Shown one piece after another: positions 15,792-23,729 of a stretch of 64,000 nt of DNA. This DNA comes from Gammaproteobacteria bacterium. Its GTDB lineage: Bacteria; Pseudomonadota; Gammaproteobacteria; Burkholderiales; Nitrosomonadaceae. How positions within the stretch are numbered: position 1 is the first letter of the stretch; the number at the start of each line of letters is the position of its first letter. Both the position numbers and the translations under genes were made by a program. Under the pieces are notes generated by a model, which saw only the letters and a list, made by a program, of their open reading frames with translations, made no database searches and was not told the DNA's origin. Where the stretch lies: contig CP054180.1 of the NCBI GenBank assembly GCA_015709635.1, positions 620,001-684,000 of the forward strand, given 5' to 3'.

Positions 15792-16865
15792 ATGCAAACC
15801 ATGATCGATCAGTACCAAGCAGCTATTCGCGCTGCGGTTGAAAATAAAACCCCGCTGCAAATTCGTGGCGGCGGCACCAAGCATTTTTATGGCAATCCGG
15901 TTGCGGAACAGCACGGCACATTGCTCGATATGACCGGCTACCACGGTATCGTCGATTACGAGCCGACCGAGCTGGTGATCACAGCGCGTACCGGCACGCG
16001 GCTGGCGGATTTGGAAGCGGCGTTGGATCAGCATGGCCAGATGCTGGCGTTCGAGCCGCCGCATTTCGATGCGGCTGCTACCTTGGGCGGCTGCGTTGCC
16101 GCCGGATTGTCCGGTCCGCGCCGCGCCGCTGCCGGCAGTGTGCGCGATTTCGTGCTGGGTGTGCGCATGCTCGATGGGAAAGGCGAGGATTTGCGTTTTG
16201 GCGGGCAGGTCATGAAGAATGTCGCCGGTTACGATGTTGCCCGGTTGATGGCGGGAGCACTGGGAACGCTCGGCGTGTTGCTTGAAGTATCGCTGAAAGT
16301 TTTACCCAAACCGGCTGTTGAGGCAACGCTGTGCTTGCTCATGGATGAAACGGCTGCGATCGAGAAAATGAATCAGTGGGCTGGCAAGCCGCTGCCGATT
16401 TCCGCAACTTGTTACACCGGTGACCAGCTGTTTGTCAGACTTTCCGGTGCCGAACCGGCGGTGCGTGCTGCGCGGCTGAAGCTGGGTGGCGAGGAAGTAC
16501 AACACGATGCTGTTTTTTGGCGATCGGTGCGCGAACATACGCATGATTTTTTTCAACCGGATAAGCAGCTCTGGCGCTTATCGGTTAAATCGACTGTGCC
16601 ATCTTTTAATCTGTCTGGCGAGCAGTTGCTGGAATGGAATGGCGCTTTGCGCTGGCTGTGTTCCGATAGCGGTACTGATGCTGAGATCATCCGGCAGATG
16701 GCTCAAGAGGCCGGCGGTCATGCCACTTTGTTTCACGCCGACGCGGCGCGTGCTGCAGTGTTTCATCCTTTGCCGCCCGCGCTGATGAAAATTCATCGCG
16801 CCTTGAAAGAAAAATTTGATCCGGCGGGAATTTTCAATCCCGGCCGGCTTTATCCCGGAATTTAA
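15792..16865 (+). CDS. glcE: Glycolate oxidase, FAD-binding subunit GlcE
   Basis: 357 residues from ATG 15792, four bases after the glcD stop (E. coli GlcE is 350). It is a second, shorter FAD-binding subunit with the LQIRGGGTKHFYG nucleotide-binding start, TLGGCVAAGLSGPRRAAAGSVRD and KNVAGYDVARLMAGALGTLG, all typical of GlcE. The C-terminus ends FDPAGIFNPGRLYPG. It is needed with GlcD and GlcF for activity. Its stop abuts the glcF start with no gap. Confidence 0.93.
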   Translation: MQTMIDQYQAAIRAAVENKTPLQIRGGGTKHFYGNPVAEQHGTLLDMTGYHGIVDYEPTELVITARTGTRLADLEAALDQHGQMLAFEPPHFDAAATLGGCVAAGLSGPRRAAAGSVRDFVLGVRMLDGKGEDLRFGGQVMKNVAGYDVARLMAGALGTLGVLLEVSLKVLPKPAVEATLCLLMDETAAIEKMNQWAGKPLPISATCYTGDQLFVRLSGAEPAVRAARLKLGGEEVQHDAVFWRSVREHTHDFFQPDKQLWRLSVKSTVPSFNLSGEQLLEWNGALRWLCSDSGTDAEIIRQMAQEAGGHATLFHADAARAAVFHPLPPALMKIHRALKEKFDPAGIFNPGRLYPGI

Positions 16866-18113
16866 ATGCAAACGAAGCTTGCCGATTTTATAAAAAATTC
16901 ACCGCAAGGCGAGGAAGCCGACGCTATTTTGCGCAGTTGCGTGCATTGCGGTTTTTGCCTGGCGACTTGTCCGACGTATCAAATTCTGGGTGACGAACTG
17001 GATAGCCCGCGCGGACGTATTTATCTGATGAAGCAAATGCTGGAAGGACAGCCGGTGACGCAAAAAACGCAAGCGCATCTGGATCGTTGCCTGACTTGCC
17101 GCGCGTGCGAGACGACTTGTCCTTCGGGGGTGCGTTATGGCGCTTTGGTGGATATCAGCCGCGGGATTGTTGAAAAACAGGTCAAGCGCGATATCCGTGC
17201 CGAGGTGATGCGTTTTACCTTGCGTAAGGTTTTGCCCAATGCGGTGTTGTTTAATGCATTGTTTAAGGTTGGCCAAACGGTGCGACCGTTGTTGCCGGAA
17301 AGTTTGAAAAGAAAAATTCCGGGTAAACCCAGTGCAACGAAAGCATGGCCCGGTGTGCGCCATGCACGCAAAATGCTGGTACTGGATGGTTGTGTGCAAC
17401 CGGCAATGGCGCCGAACATCAACGCCGCTAGCGCGTGCGTACTGGATCATCTGGGGATTTCGCTGGTAACCGCGGAAAATGCCGGGTGTTGTGGCGCGGT
17501 CGCTTTCCATCTGAATGCACAACAGGAAGGGTTGGATTATATGCGCCGCAATATCGATGCCTGGTGGCCATGGGTTGAGCGGGGAGAGGCCGAGGCGATT
17601 GTAGTCACAGCCAGCGGTTGCGGCGTAACTGTGAAAGAGTACGGACATTTTTTGCAGCACGATGCGGCGTATGCCGAGAAAGCAGCTAGGATTTCGATGC
17701 TTGCCAAGGATATCAGCGAAGTGCTGTATGCTGAACTGGAAAATGTTGAGCGGCTGCTCGCGCAGCAGAGCGTTAAAGCTGAAGAAAGACGGTTGTCGTT
17801 CCATTCGCCTTGTACGCTGCAACACGGCATGCGCATTCGTGGCATCGTCGAAAAAATCCTGATGGCTGCCGGTTTTGATTTAACTGTCGTGCCCAATGCG
17901 CACCTTTGTTGCGGTTCAGCCGGTACTTACTCCATTTTGCAGCCGGAGCTTTCGCAGCAACTGCTGAAAAATAAAGTTACCGCGCTGGAATCGGGCAAAC
18001 CCGATCGGATAGCCACTGCGAATATCGGTTGTTTGATGCATTTGCAGACTGGTACTTCACTTTCAGTGAAGCATTGGATTGAGCTGCTGGACGAGCGGTT
18101 ATCCGGCGGTTGA
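16866..18113 (+). CDS. glcF: Glycolate oxidase, iron-sulfur subunit GlcF
   Basis: 415 residues (E. coli GlcF is 407). Two 4Fe-4S binding motifs appear near the N-terminus (CVHCGFCLATCPTY and CLTCRACETTCPSG), followed by two cysteine-rich CCG domains: NAGCCGAVAFHL and, nearer the end, HLCCGSAGTYSIL with NIGCLMHLQTG. It carries electrons from the flavin subunits to the membrane quinone. It is the last gene of the operon; no strong terminator is visible downstream (18114-18245). Confidence 0.94.
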   Translation: MQTKLADFIKNSPQGEEADAILRSCVHCGFCLATCPTYQILGDELDSPRGRIYLMKQMLEGQPVTQKTQAHLDRCLTCRACETTCPSGVRYGALVDISRGIVEKQVKRDIRAEVMRFTLRKVLPNAVLFNALFKVGQTVRPLLPESLKRKIPGKPSATKAWPGVRHARKMLVLDGCVQPAMAPNINAASACVLDHLGISLVTAENAGCCGAVAFHLNAQQEGLDYMRRNIDAWWPWVERGEAEAIVVTASGCGVTVKEYGHFLQHDAAYAEKAARISMLAKDISEVLYAELENVERLLAQQSVKAEERRLSFHSPCTLQHGMRIRGIVEKILMAAGFDLTVVPNAHLCCGSAGTYSILQPELSQQLLKNKVTALESGKPDRIATANIGCLMHLQTGTSLSVKHWIELLDERLSGG

Positions 18114-18245
18114 AGTGGTAAAAGTTTTCATTTCGATTAATATTCTAAATTTTTTGTTATACAATCCCGGGCTGAATTGTTCCGGCGGAATTGCTGAACA
18201 TGCATAAATGAGTAATAAGCTTACAGATAATCAATTGGAGAAGAT

Positions 18246-18962
18246 ATGAAGATTGTTTTAAAAAGCGGTTGGGTAACAAAATTCGGCGGTGCAGTATTGG
18301 CATCTTTTTTGGCAATGCCATCGTATGCGCAATTGATGCTCGCTCATGAAGGTCATCATGATGCTGGCGGTTGTACGATCAAAACCGGTGAATTCCCGGT
18401 AACGTTCAGTGCCTATGAAGTGCCGGAAGGTGGCATACCGCCGATGCATTCGTTTTGCGAAAATCTGCCGAACACCGGCAAAGTGAATTTGACCATCGAG
18501 TTGCCGGATGAAGCGCGCGAGATTCCTTTGGCAGTCCGTCTGGTTAAGGATGGACATGAAGGGCATGGCGCCAAACCGGCTGCATCTGCTGAGCAAAAGC
18601 CAGCGGCGGCGGGTGATCACGCGGGCCACGAAGGCATGAATCATGATGAGCACGCGGGCCACGAGGCTGCTGAGCATGGTATCGTTTATATGCCAGCGCA
18701 AAAGCATAATTCAGGAATTATCGTCGTGGCAGCCAATATTCAGGAAAAAGGCCAGTATGCAGTGCAACTGGAAAAAAAAGACGATGCTGGTAATGTTAAA
18801 ACAGTCGTCAAAATACCATTAGGTGTGGGTAAAGGCGGCGGACATGGCAGTCATGGCGGCGGTCTTGGCATGATGGAAATCGTTTTATTAGTCGTTGTTG
18901 CGGGTGGCGGTGCTGCGTTCTATTTTATGCGCCGCAAGAAAGCATCGGAAGCTTCATCGTAA
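18246..18962 (+). CDS. Histidine-rich, membrane-anchored exported protein
   Basis: 238 residues preceded by GGAGAAG. An N-terminal signal peptide ends near PSYA (28). The mature protein begins with HEGHHDAGG, has a small beta-type domain with two cysteines (GGCTIKTGEF ... HSFCENLP), and then a His-rich linker (DGHEGHG, DHAGHEGMNHDEHAGHEAAEH). A second beta region, a Gly/His hinge (GGGHGSHGGG), one membrane helix (about 212-230) and a basic RRKK tail follow. It should face the periplasm, anchored at its C-terminus. Copper or other metal binding is inferred from the His clusters. I do not recognise a named family. It lies 339 bp upstream of hao on the same strand. Confidence 0.7.
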   Translation: MKIVLKSGWVTKFGGAVLASFLAMPSYAQLMLAHEGHHDAGGCTIKTGEFPVTFSAYEVPEGGIPPMHSFCENLPNTGKVNLTIELPDEAREIPLAVRLVKDGHEGHGAKPAASAEQKPAAAGDHAGHEGMNHDEHAGHEAAEHGIVYMPAQKHNSGIIVVAANIQEKGQYAVQLEKKDDAGNVKTVVKIPLGVGKGGGHGSHGGGLGMMEIVLLVVVAGGGAAFYFMRRKKASEASS

Positions 18963-19058
18963 ACTATCTTTTAGTGTTGAAAACCGGATTACAACAAATT
19001 GCGCTGCAAGCTTATGATTGATCAAGTGGTGCAATTTGATTCCTTGGATTAATGGCTA

Positions 19059-19127
19059 GTAACGGTTATTCCTACGTTACGATATCAGGTTAAAACCCTT
19101 GACAGTGAAGAGGTGACTCAGTAGTCT
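19059..19127 (+). promoter_or_regulatory. Candidate hao promoter with upstream dyad
   Basis: A perfect -35 (TTGACA, 19099-19104) is followed after 17 bp by TAGTCT (19122-19127), a poor -10 with three matches. A GTAACG / CGTTAC dyad (19059-19064, 19075-19080) ends 18 bp upstream of the -35 and could be an operator. The leader from here to hao is about 170 nt and strongly purine-rich. The rest of 18963-19058 shows nothing recognisable. Confidence 0.45.
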
Positions 19128-19278
19128 ACGGGAGGCATGCTGTCTGGTTTTTTGAAGGTAGAGTAAGAGAGCGGACAGCGAAAGAGTCGTTATGGATACT
19201 GGCTGGTATTGGGGGTATTCAAGGATGGTCGAGAACAAGAAGAAGAGAAATAGGTAAGTAAGGTATAAGGGAAGCAAT

Positions 19279-19305
19279 ATGGAAAACCAAAGGAGAGAGA
19301 GATGA
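19279..19305 (+). CDS. Possible 8-codon leader ORF coupled to hao
   Basis: ATG 19279 opens a frame reading MENQRRER, whose TGA (19303-19305) overlaps the hao ATG (19302-19304) as ATGA. An AAGGGA site (19267-19272) lies six bases before it. The hao ribosome site (AAAGGAGAG) is inside this ORF. This could couple or tune hao translation, but the ORF may also be chance. Confidence 0.35.
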   Translation: MENQRRER

Positions 19306-21014
19306 AAGGCAAGCTATGGCCGAAGGTATTGGCGGTGATGCTGGGAGGGTTGCTGATAGGAGCGGCGCACGCTGACATACCGACTGTACCGAACGAATTA
19401 TACGAAGCACTGAAACTGGATCGTGCGAAAGTAACGCCGAAGGAACTGCACGAAGCGTTAGTGAAGCGCTACAAGGATCCTGCGCAAGGAGCGGGACGGG
19501 GCACGCTGGCGCAATACTGGGAACCGATACCGTACGGGATTTACCTGGACCCGGCGACATTTTACAAATCACCGACCACTAACAAAGAAGTGGCAAGCCG
19601 CAAAGAATGCGTGGAATGCCACACCGACGAATCACCGGTATGGGTACAAGCGTGGAAGCGTAGCAGCCATGCGAACCTGGACAAGATTCGCAATTTGAAA
19701 GCGGGCGAACCTACTTTTTATAAGAAAGCCAAACTGGAAGACATCGAAAAGAACCTGCGCTCGATGGGCAGACTGGCTGAAGGGGAAAACCTGAAAGAAG
19801 TTGGCTGTATCGACTGCCACGTCGACATTGGCGCGAAGAAAAAAGCCGACCACACCAAAGACATCAGAATGCCGACGGCGGACGTCTGCGGCACCTGTCA
19901 CTTGGCAGAATTTGCGGAACGCGAATCGGAACGCGACACGATGATCTGGCCGCACGACCAATGGCCGGACGGACGCCCATCGCACGCACTGGACTACAAA
20001 GCCAACGTGGAAACCACCGTATGGGCGGCGATGCCGCAACGCGAAGTAGCCGAAGGCTGCTCGATGTGCCACACCAACCAAAACAAATGTGACTCATGCC
20101 ACACCCGTCACGAATTCTCAGCAGCGGAATCCCGCAGACCGGAAGCCTGCGCAACCTGTCACAGCGGCGTAGACCACAACAACTGGGAAGCGTACTCCAT
20201 GTCCAAACACGGCAAAATTGTCGGCATGCTGGGCAACCAATGGAACTGGGAAGCACCGCTGAAAGACGCGTATGCAGTGGGCAAACAAAGCGCACCGACC
20301 TGCGCCGGCTGCCACATGGAATACGAAGGCGAATACAGCCACAACATGGTCAGAAAAATCCGTTGGGCGAACTACCCGTTTGTTCCTGGAATTGCGGAAA
20401 ACATCAAGAGCGAATGGTCGGAAAAACGTCTGGACTCATGGGTGGTTACTTGTACCCAATGCCACTCGGAACGTTTTGCCCGCTCCTACCTCGACCTGAT
20501 GGACAAAGGCACTTTGGAAGGACTGGCTAAATACCAAGAAGCCAACGCCATCGTACACCAACTGTACAAAGAAGGCCTGTTGACAGGACAAAAAACCAAC
20601 CGTCCTGCACCACCTGCACCGGAAAAAGAAGGCTACGCCTACTTTGCTCAACTGTTCTGGTCGAAAGGCAACAGCCCTGCAGCGATCGAACTGAAAGTGC
20701 TGGAAATGCATGAAAACGACCTGGCCAAAATGCACGTAGGCCTGGCGCACGTTAACCCGGGCGGCTGGACCTACACCGAAGGTTGGGGTCCGATCAACCG
20801 CGCCTACGTTGAAATTCAAGACGAAAACACCCGCATCCGTGAAATGGTTGCACTGCAAGAACGTGTTAAAAATCTTGAAAGCAAGAAAACCAGCCTACTC
20901 GACTTGGACGGCACAGCAGAGAAAATCTCGCTGGGCGGTTTAGGCGGTGGCATGCTGCTAGCCGGAACACTGGCACTGGCAGGCTGGCGCAAACGTAAGC
21001 AAAGCGAAGCTTGA
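19302..21014 (+). CDS. hao: Hydroxylamine oxidoreductase
   Basis: 570 residues. It is the periplasmic octaheme enzyme that oxidises hydroxylamine in ammonia oxidation. A signal peptide ends AAHA (24). Eight CxxCH sites start at residues 103, 169, 196, 253, 263, 283, 334 and 384, matching the eight c-type hemes. Tyr491 of the precursor (in GGWTYTEGW) becomes Tyr467 after signal removal, the residue known in N. europaea to crosslink the P460 heme of the neighbouring subunit. A C-terminal membrane-type helix with a basic RKRK end follows residue 545. AAAGGAGAG precedes the ATG. First gene of hao-haoB-cycA-cycB. Codon choice is strongly biased, as in very highly expressed genes. Confidence 0.98.
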   Translation: MKGKLWPKVLAVMLGGLLIGAAHADIPTVPNELYEALKLDRAKVTPKELHEALVKRYKDPAQGAGRGTLAQYWEPIPYGIYLDPATFYKSPTTNKEVASRKECVECHTDESPVWVQAWKRSSHANLDKIRNLKAGEPTFYKKAKLEDIEKNLRSMGRLAEGENLKEVGCIDCHVDIGAKKKADHTKDIRMPTADVCGTCHLAEFAERESERDTMIWPHDQWPDGRPSHALDYKANVETTVWAAMPQREVAEGCSMCHTNQNKCDSCHTRHEFSAAESRRPEACATCHSGVDHNNWEAYSMSKHGKIVGMLGNQWNWEAPLKDAYAVGKQSAPTCAGCHMEYEGEYSHNMVRKIRWANYPFVPGIAENIKSEWSEKRLDSWVVTCTQCHSERFARSYLDLMDKGTLEGLAKYQEANAIVHQLYKEGLLTGQKTNRPAPPAPEKEGYAYFAQLFWSKGNSPAAIELKVLEMHENDLAKMHVGLAHVNPGGWTYTEGWGPINRAYVEIQDENTRIREMVALQERVKNLESKKTSLLDLDGTAEKISLGGLGGGMLLAGTLALAGWRKRKQSEA

Positions 21015-22045
21015 TAAGCGCTAACGCAGAAGACCGCACAGCCAAGGCAGTGCGGTCATCGGGAGACAAACTACTCCCGTCATTAGGAATCCTCCTGGTG
21101 ACGGGAGGTTTGCTTTTACTGGGCTGGTTTGCGTATTTATGGTTCAAGCCGGTACCTGTCCCCTATCACTATCAACTGGTTGCGGAAGGCAATAGCGAGA
21201 AGTTCAGCAAAATGGACCTATCGGGCTGGCCGGAACTGAAACTGAGTCAATACAAAGTACAAGCGGACGGAGTAGCCAAACCGATTGCCGAATTCATGGT
21301 AGCGCGGCAGGACGATGAAGCACCGGTACTGATCTACTGGAAGAACAGCACCAACGAAATACTGTACAACTTCGACCGCAAACCATCGGAACTCAGCGCA
21401 CTGGCCGCGGTGATCAAAAGGCACGCACCGAAAGACGCCCTGATACTGTCATGGTGGGACACCTCGCGGCAAATCAAACTGCTCACCGGCAACGACACAC
21501 TCTTCACCAGCCACCTGAACGAACCGCTGATGATACCGGTACCCTGGCTGGAACAAAGCGAAGCGATCCAAGCGTATGAAAACCAATTCTGGGGAAGCAA
21601 AGCCAGTCAAAAAGAACGCGCACAATTCAAGCGTTTCAGCGAAGCCCTGACCGCCCCTGCGGAAGAAGGCGTCAAACAACTGCGGGAACTGGTAGGCTCA
21701 GACCGGGAAACCTACCTCATCGTCCACGTCACCGACCTGTACAAAGCAGGGCTCATGCACCCGGACAAAATCGGCGTAGCGTTCCAGAACTTCCCGATGA
21801 CCGGCAACATGCACGGCATGATCAACCAAATGAAAGTGCAACTGAAGGAAAACGACTTCAACACCTACACGCTGCAATCGGTTGCGGACGAAGAAATCAG
21901 AGTATTCTTTTTGAGCGACGAAAAAAGCAGCCAAACCCTGCTGGCCAGAATGCTACCGTTTGTCGACAAAAAAGCCCCGACGGAACTGGACGTAGCGCAA
22001 CTGATTTACCAACAAGGCGGCTACTGGGTCTACAAACTACCGTAG
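21011..22045 (+). CDS. haoB: HaoB, hao-associated protein
   Basis: 344 residues from a TTG whose TTGA overlaps the hao stop, so translation is probably coupled. There is a short cytoplasmic start, one membrane helix (LGILLVTGGLLLLGWFAYLWF, about 27-47) and a long soluble part without CxxCH. The gene always accompanies hao in ammonia oxidizers but its role is not established; an HAO assembly or maturation task is plausible. No later ATG gives an intact membrane helix, which supports the TTG start. Confidence 0.88.
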   Translation: MISANAEDRTAKAVRSSGDKLLPSLGILLVTGGLLLLGWFAYLWFKPVPVPYHYQLVAEGNSEKFSKMDLSGWPELKLSQYKVQADGVAKPIAEFMVARQDDEAPVLIYWKNSTNEILYNFDRKPSELSALAAVIKRHAPKDALILSWWDTSRQIKLLTGNDTLFTSHLNEPLMIPVPWLEQSEAIQAYENQFWGSKASQKERAQFKRFSEALTAPAEEGVKQLRELVGSDRETYLIVHVTDLYKAGLMHPDKIGVAFQNFPMTGNMHGMINQMKVQLKENDFNTYTLQSVADEEIRVFFLSDEKSSQTLLARMLPFVDKKAPTELDVAQLIYQQGGYWVYKLP

Positions 22046-22069
22046 GCGGAAACGCGAGCAAAATAGCCA

Positions 22070-22097
22070 TTTACACAATGCGGCGATAGCGTACAAT
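22070..22097 (+). promoter_or_regulatory. Candidate cycAB promoter
   Basis: TTTACA (22070-22075) and TACAAT (22092-22097), each five of six consensus bases, are separated by 16 bp in the 100-bp gap between haoB and cycA. This fits separate, additional transcription of the cytochrome genes. Confidence 0.55.
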
Positions 22098-22145
22098 ACG
22101 AAGCCATCAAAAACTTGAATTAAAAAAGCATAAAGGAGGAGAAGG

Positions 22146-22865
22146 ATGAAACACCCAATAACCTATATACTGGCTGTTCTGGCGACGGCCGCATTTTTTT
22201 CAGGTGCAGCGATAGCGGACACCTTTGAAGGACGCGCGAAATGCAGCTCCTGCCACAAATCGCAAGCCAAATCCTGGAAAGGCACCGCACACGCCAAAGC
22301 GATGGAATCGTTAAAACCGGGTGCGCGCAAAGAAGCCAAAGTTAAAGCCAAACTGGATCCGGAAAAAGACTACACCCAGGACAAAGACTGCGTAGGCTGT
22401 CACGTTGACGGCTTCGGCAAGAAAGGCGGCTACACCATAGACGCAGCGAAAAAACCGCTGGCGGCAGTCGGCTGCGAATCCTGCCATGGCCCAGGAAAGA
22501 ACTACCGCGGGGATCACCGCAAAGCAGGACAAGCATTTGAAAGCAAAGGCACCACCACACAACGCAAAGTGGTTGCCGACAAAGGGCAAGACTTCCAATT
22601 TGAAGAAGCCTGCGCAGCATGCCACCTGAACTACGAAGGCTCACCCTGGAAAGGCGCGAAAGCCCCTTATACCCCATTCACCCCGGCAGTCGATGCAAAA
22701 TACACTTTTGACTTTGACAAAATGGTCAAAGACGTCAAAGCAATGCACGAACACTACAAACTGGACGGCACCTTCGTAGGCGAACCGAAATTCAAGTACC
22801 ATGACGAATTCCAAGCCAGCGCCAAGGAAAAGACAGGGGACAAAAAAGATAAAGGAAAAGAGTAA
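22146..22865 (+). CDS. cycA: Cytochrome c554 (tetraheme electron carrier)
   Basis: 239 residues with a signal peptide ending AAIA (24). Four CxxCH heme sites start at residues 33 (CSSCH), 82 (CVGCH), 110 (CESCH) and 156 (CAACH), as in N. europaea c554. It takes electrons from HAO in the periplasm and passes them toward cM552 and quinone. AAAGGAGGAGAAGG gives a very strong ribosome site. The C-terminus is Lys/Asp rich (KEKTGDKKDKGKE), longer than the compact four-heme core needs. The stop overlaps the cycB start by one base (TAATG). Confidence 0.97.
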   Translation: MKHPITYILAVLATAAFFSGAAIADTFEGRAKCSSCHKSQAKSWKGTAHAKAMESLKPGARKEAKVKAKLDPEKDYTQDKDCVGCHVDGFGKKGGYTIDAAKKPLAAVGCESCHGPGKNYRGDHRKAGQAFESKGTTTQRKVVADKGQDFQFEEACAACHLNYEGSPWKGAKAPYTPFTPAVDAKYTFDFDKMVKDVKAMHEHYKLDGTFVGEPKFKYHDEFQASAKEKTGDKKDKGKE

Positions 22866-23566
22866 TGACAGGCATACAAAAAGGAGCGATAGGCACACTG
22901 CTGACAGGCGGGTTGCTGGGCATCGTACTGGTAGCGGTCGTATTTGGCGGAGAAGCGGCGTTATCGACCGAAGAATTCTGCACCAGCTGCCACTCGATGA
23001 CCTATACGCAAAAGGAACTGAAGCAATCGACGCACTACGGCGCACTGGGGGTGAATCCTGGCTGTAAGGACTGTCACATACCGCAAGGGTTCAAGAACTT
23101 CCACCTGGCCGTATATACCCACGCAGTGGACGGAGCGAGAGAACTGTACCTGGAACTGATGAATGACTACTCGACGCTGGAGAAGTTTAACGAGCGTCGT
23201 TTGATCATGGCGCACGATGCGCGGATGAACCTGAAGAAATGGGACAGCATCACGTGCCGGGACTGCCATAAGAACCCGAATCCGCCGGGAGCGGATGCGC
23301 AGGAAGCGCACAAGAAGCTGAAGACGGAAGGTGCGACATGCATAGACTGCCATCAGAACCTGGTGCATGAAGAAGCACCGAAGACCGACCTGAATGCGAG
23401 CTTGAAGGCGGGTAAGCTGGTATTGGTGAAGGAAGAGGATGAAGGTGGTGGAGGGGAAGACGAGGAAGAGGACGAGGATGAAGGCGAAGGTGCGAGCAGC
23501 GGTGCTGGCAGCTCAGCTACGAGCTCGGAAGCCTCAGATGATGAGGACGATGACGATGAGGAGTAA
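22865..23566 (+). CDS. cycB: Cytochrome cM552, NapC/NirT-type tetraheme quinone reductase
   Basis: 233 residues with an uncleaved N-terminal membrane anchor (about 8-29) and four CxxCH sites at 39 (CTSCH), 67 (CKDCH), 131 (CRDCH) and 159 (CIDCH). It belongs to the NapC/NirT family and is thought to reduce ubiquinone with electrons from c554. Residues 189 to the end form an extreme acidic and Gly/Ser tail (runs of D/E ending DDDDEE), not part of the family core. Translation is coupled to cycA by TAATG. A strong terminator follows at 23684. Confidence 0.96.
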   Translation: MTGIQKGAIGTLLTGGLLGIVLVAVVFGGEAALSTEEFCTSCHSMTYTQKELKQSTHYGALGVNPGCKDCHIPQGFKNFHLAVYTHAVDGARELYLELMNDYSTLEKFNERRLIMAHDARMNLKKWDSITCRDCHKNPNPPGADAQEAHKKLKTEGATCIDCHQNLVHEEAPKTDLNASLKAGKLVLVKEEDEGGGGEDEEEDEDEGEGASSGAGSSATSSEASDDEDDDDEE

Positions 23567-23683
23567 TTTTCACTTTCTTTACAATTCACTCAACAAATAT
23601 ATAAATTAAACAAAATATTGTCAGGTATTTGTTAATTAAAATTTTGTTAAACAAGTGCTGGAATAATATCAGAAAGTTTAAGG

Positions 23684-23707
23684 AGCCCGCCTATGGCGGG
23701 CTTTTTA
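23684..23707 (+). terminator. Rho-independent terminator of the hao cluster
   Basis: AGCCCGCC, loop TAT, GGCGGGCT followed by TTTTATT. It is a textbook terminator 118 bp after cycB; the AT-rich stretch before it (23567-23683) holds no gene. Confidence 0.9.
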
Positions 23708-23729
23708 TTACAGTAAGGTTTCGTTAAAA

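Noticed and set aside
16899..17825. 308-residue open frame antisense to glcF
   Set aside because: Overlaps GlcF with its clear Fe-S motifs; no protein family pattern.
23353..23589. Ser-rich open frame antisense to the cycB tail
   Set aside because: It is only the complement of the D/E-rich codons of the acidic tail.
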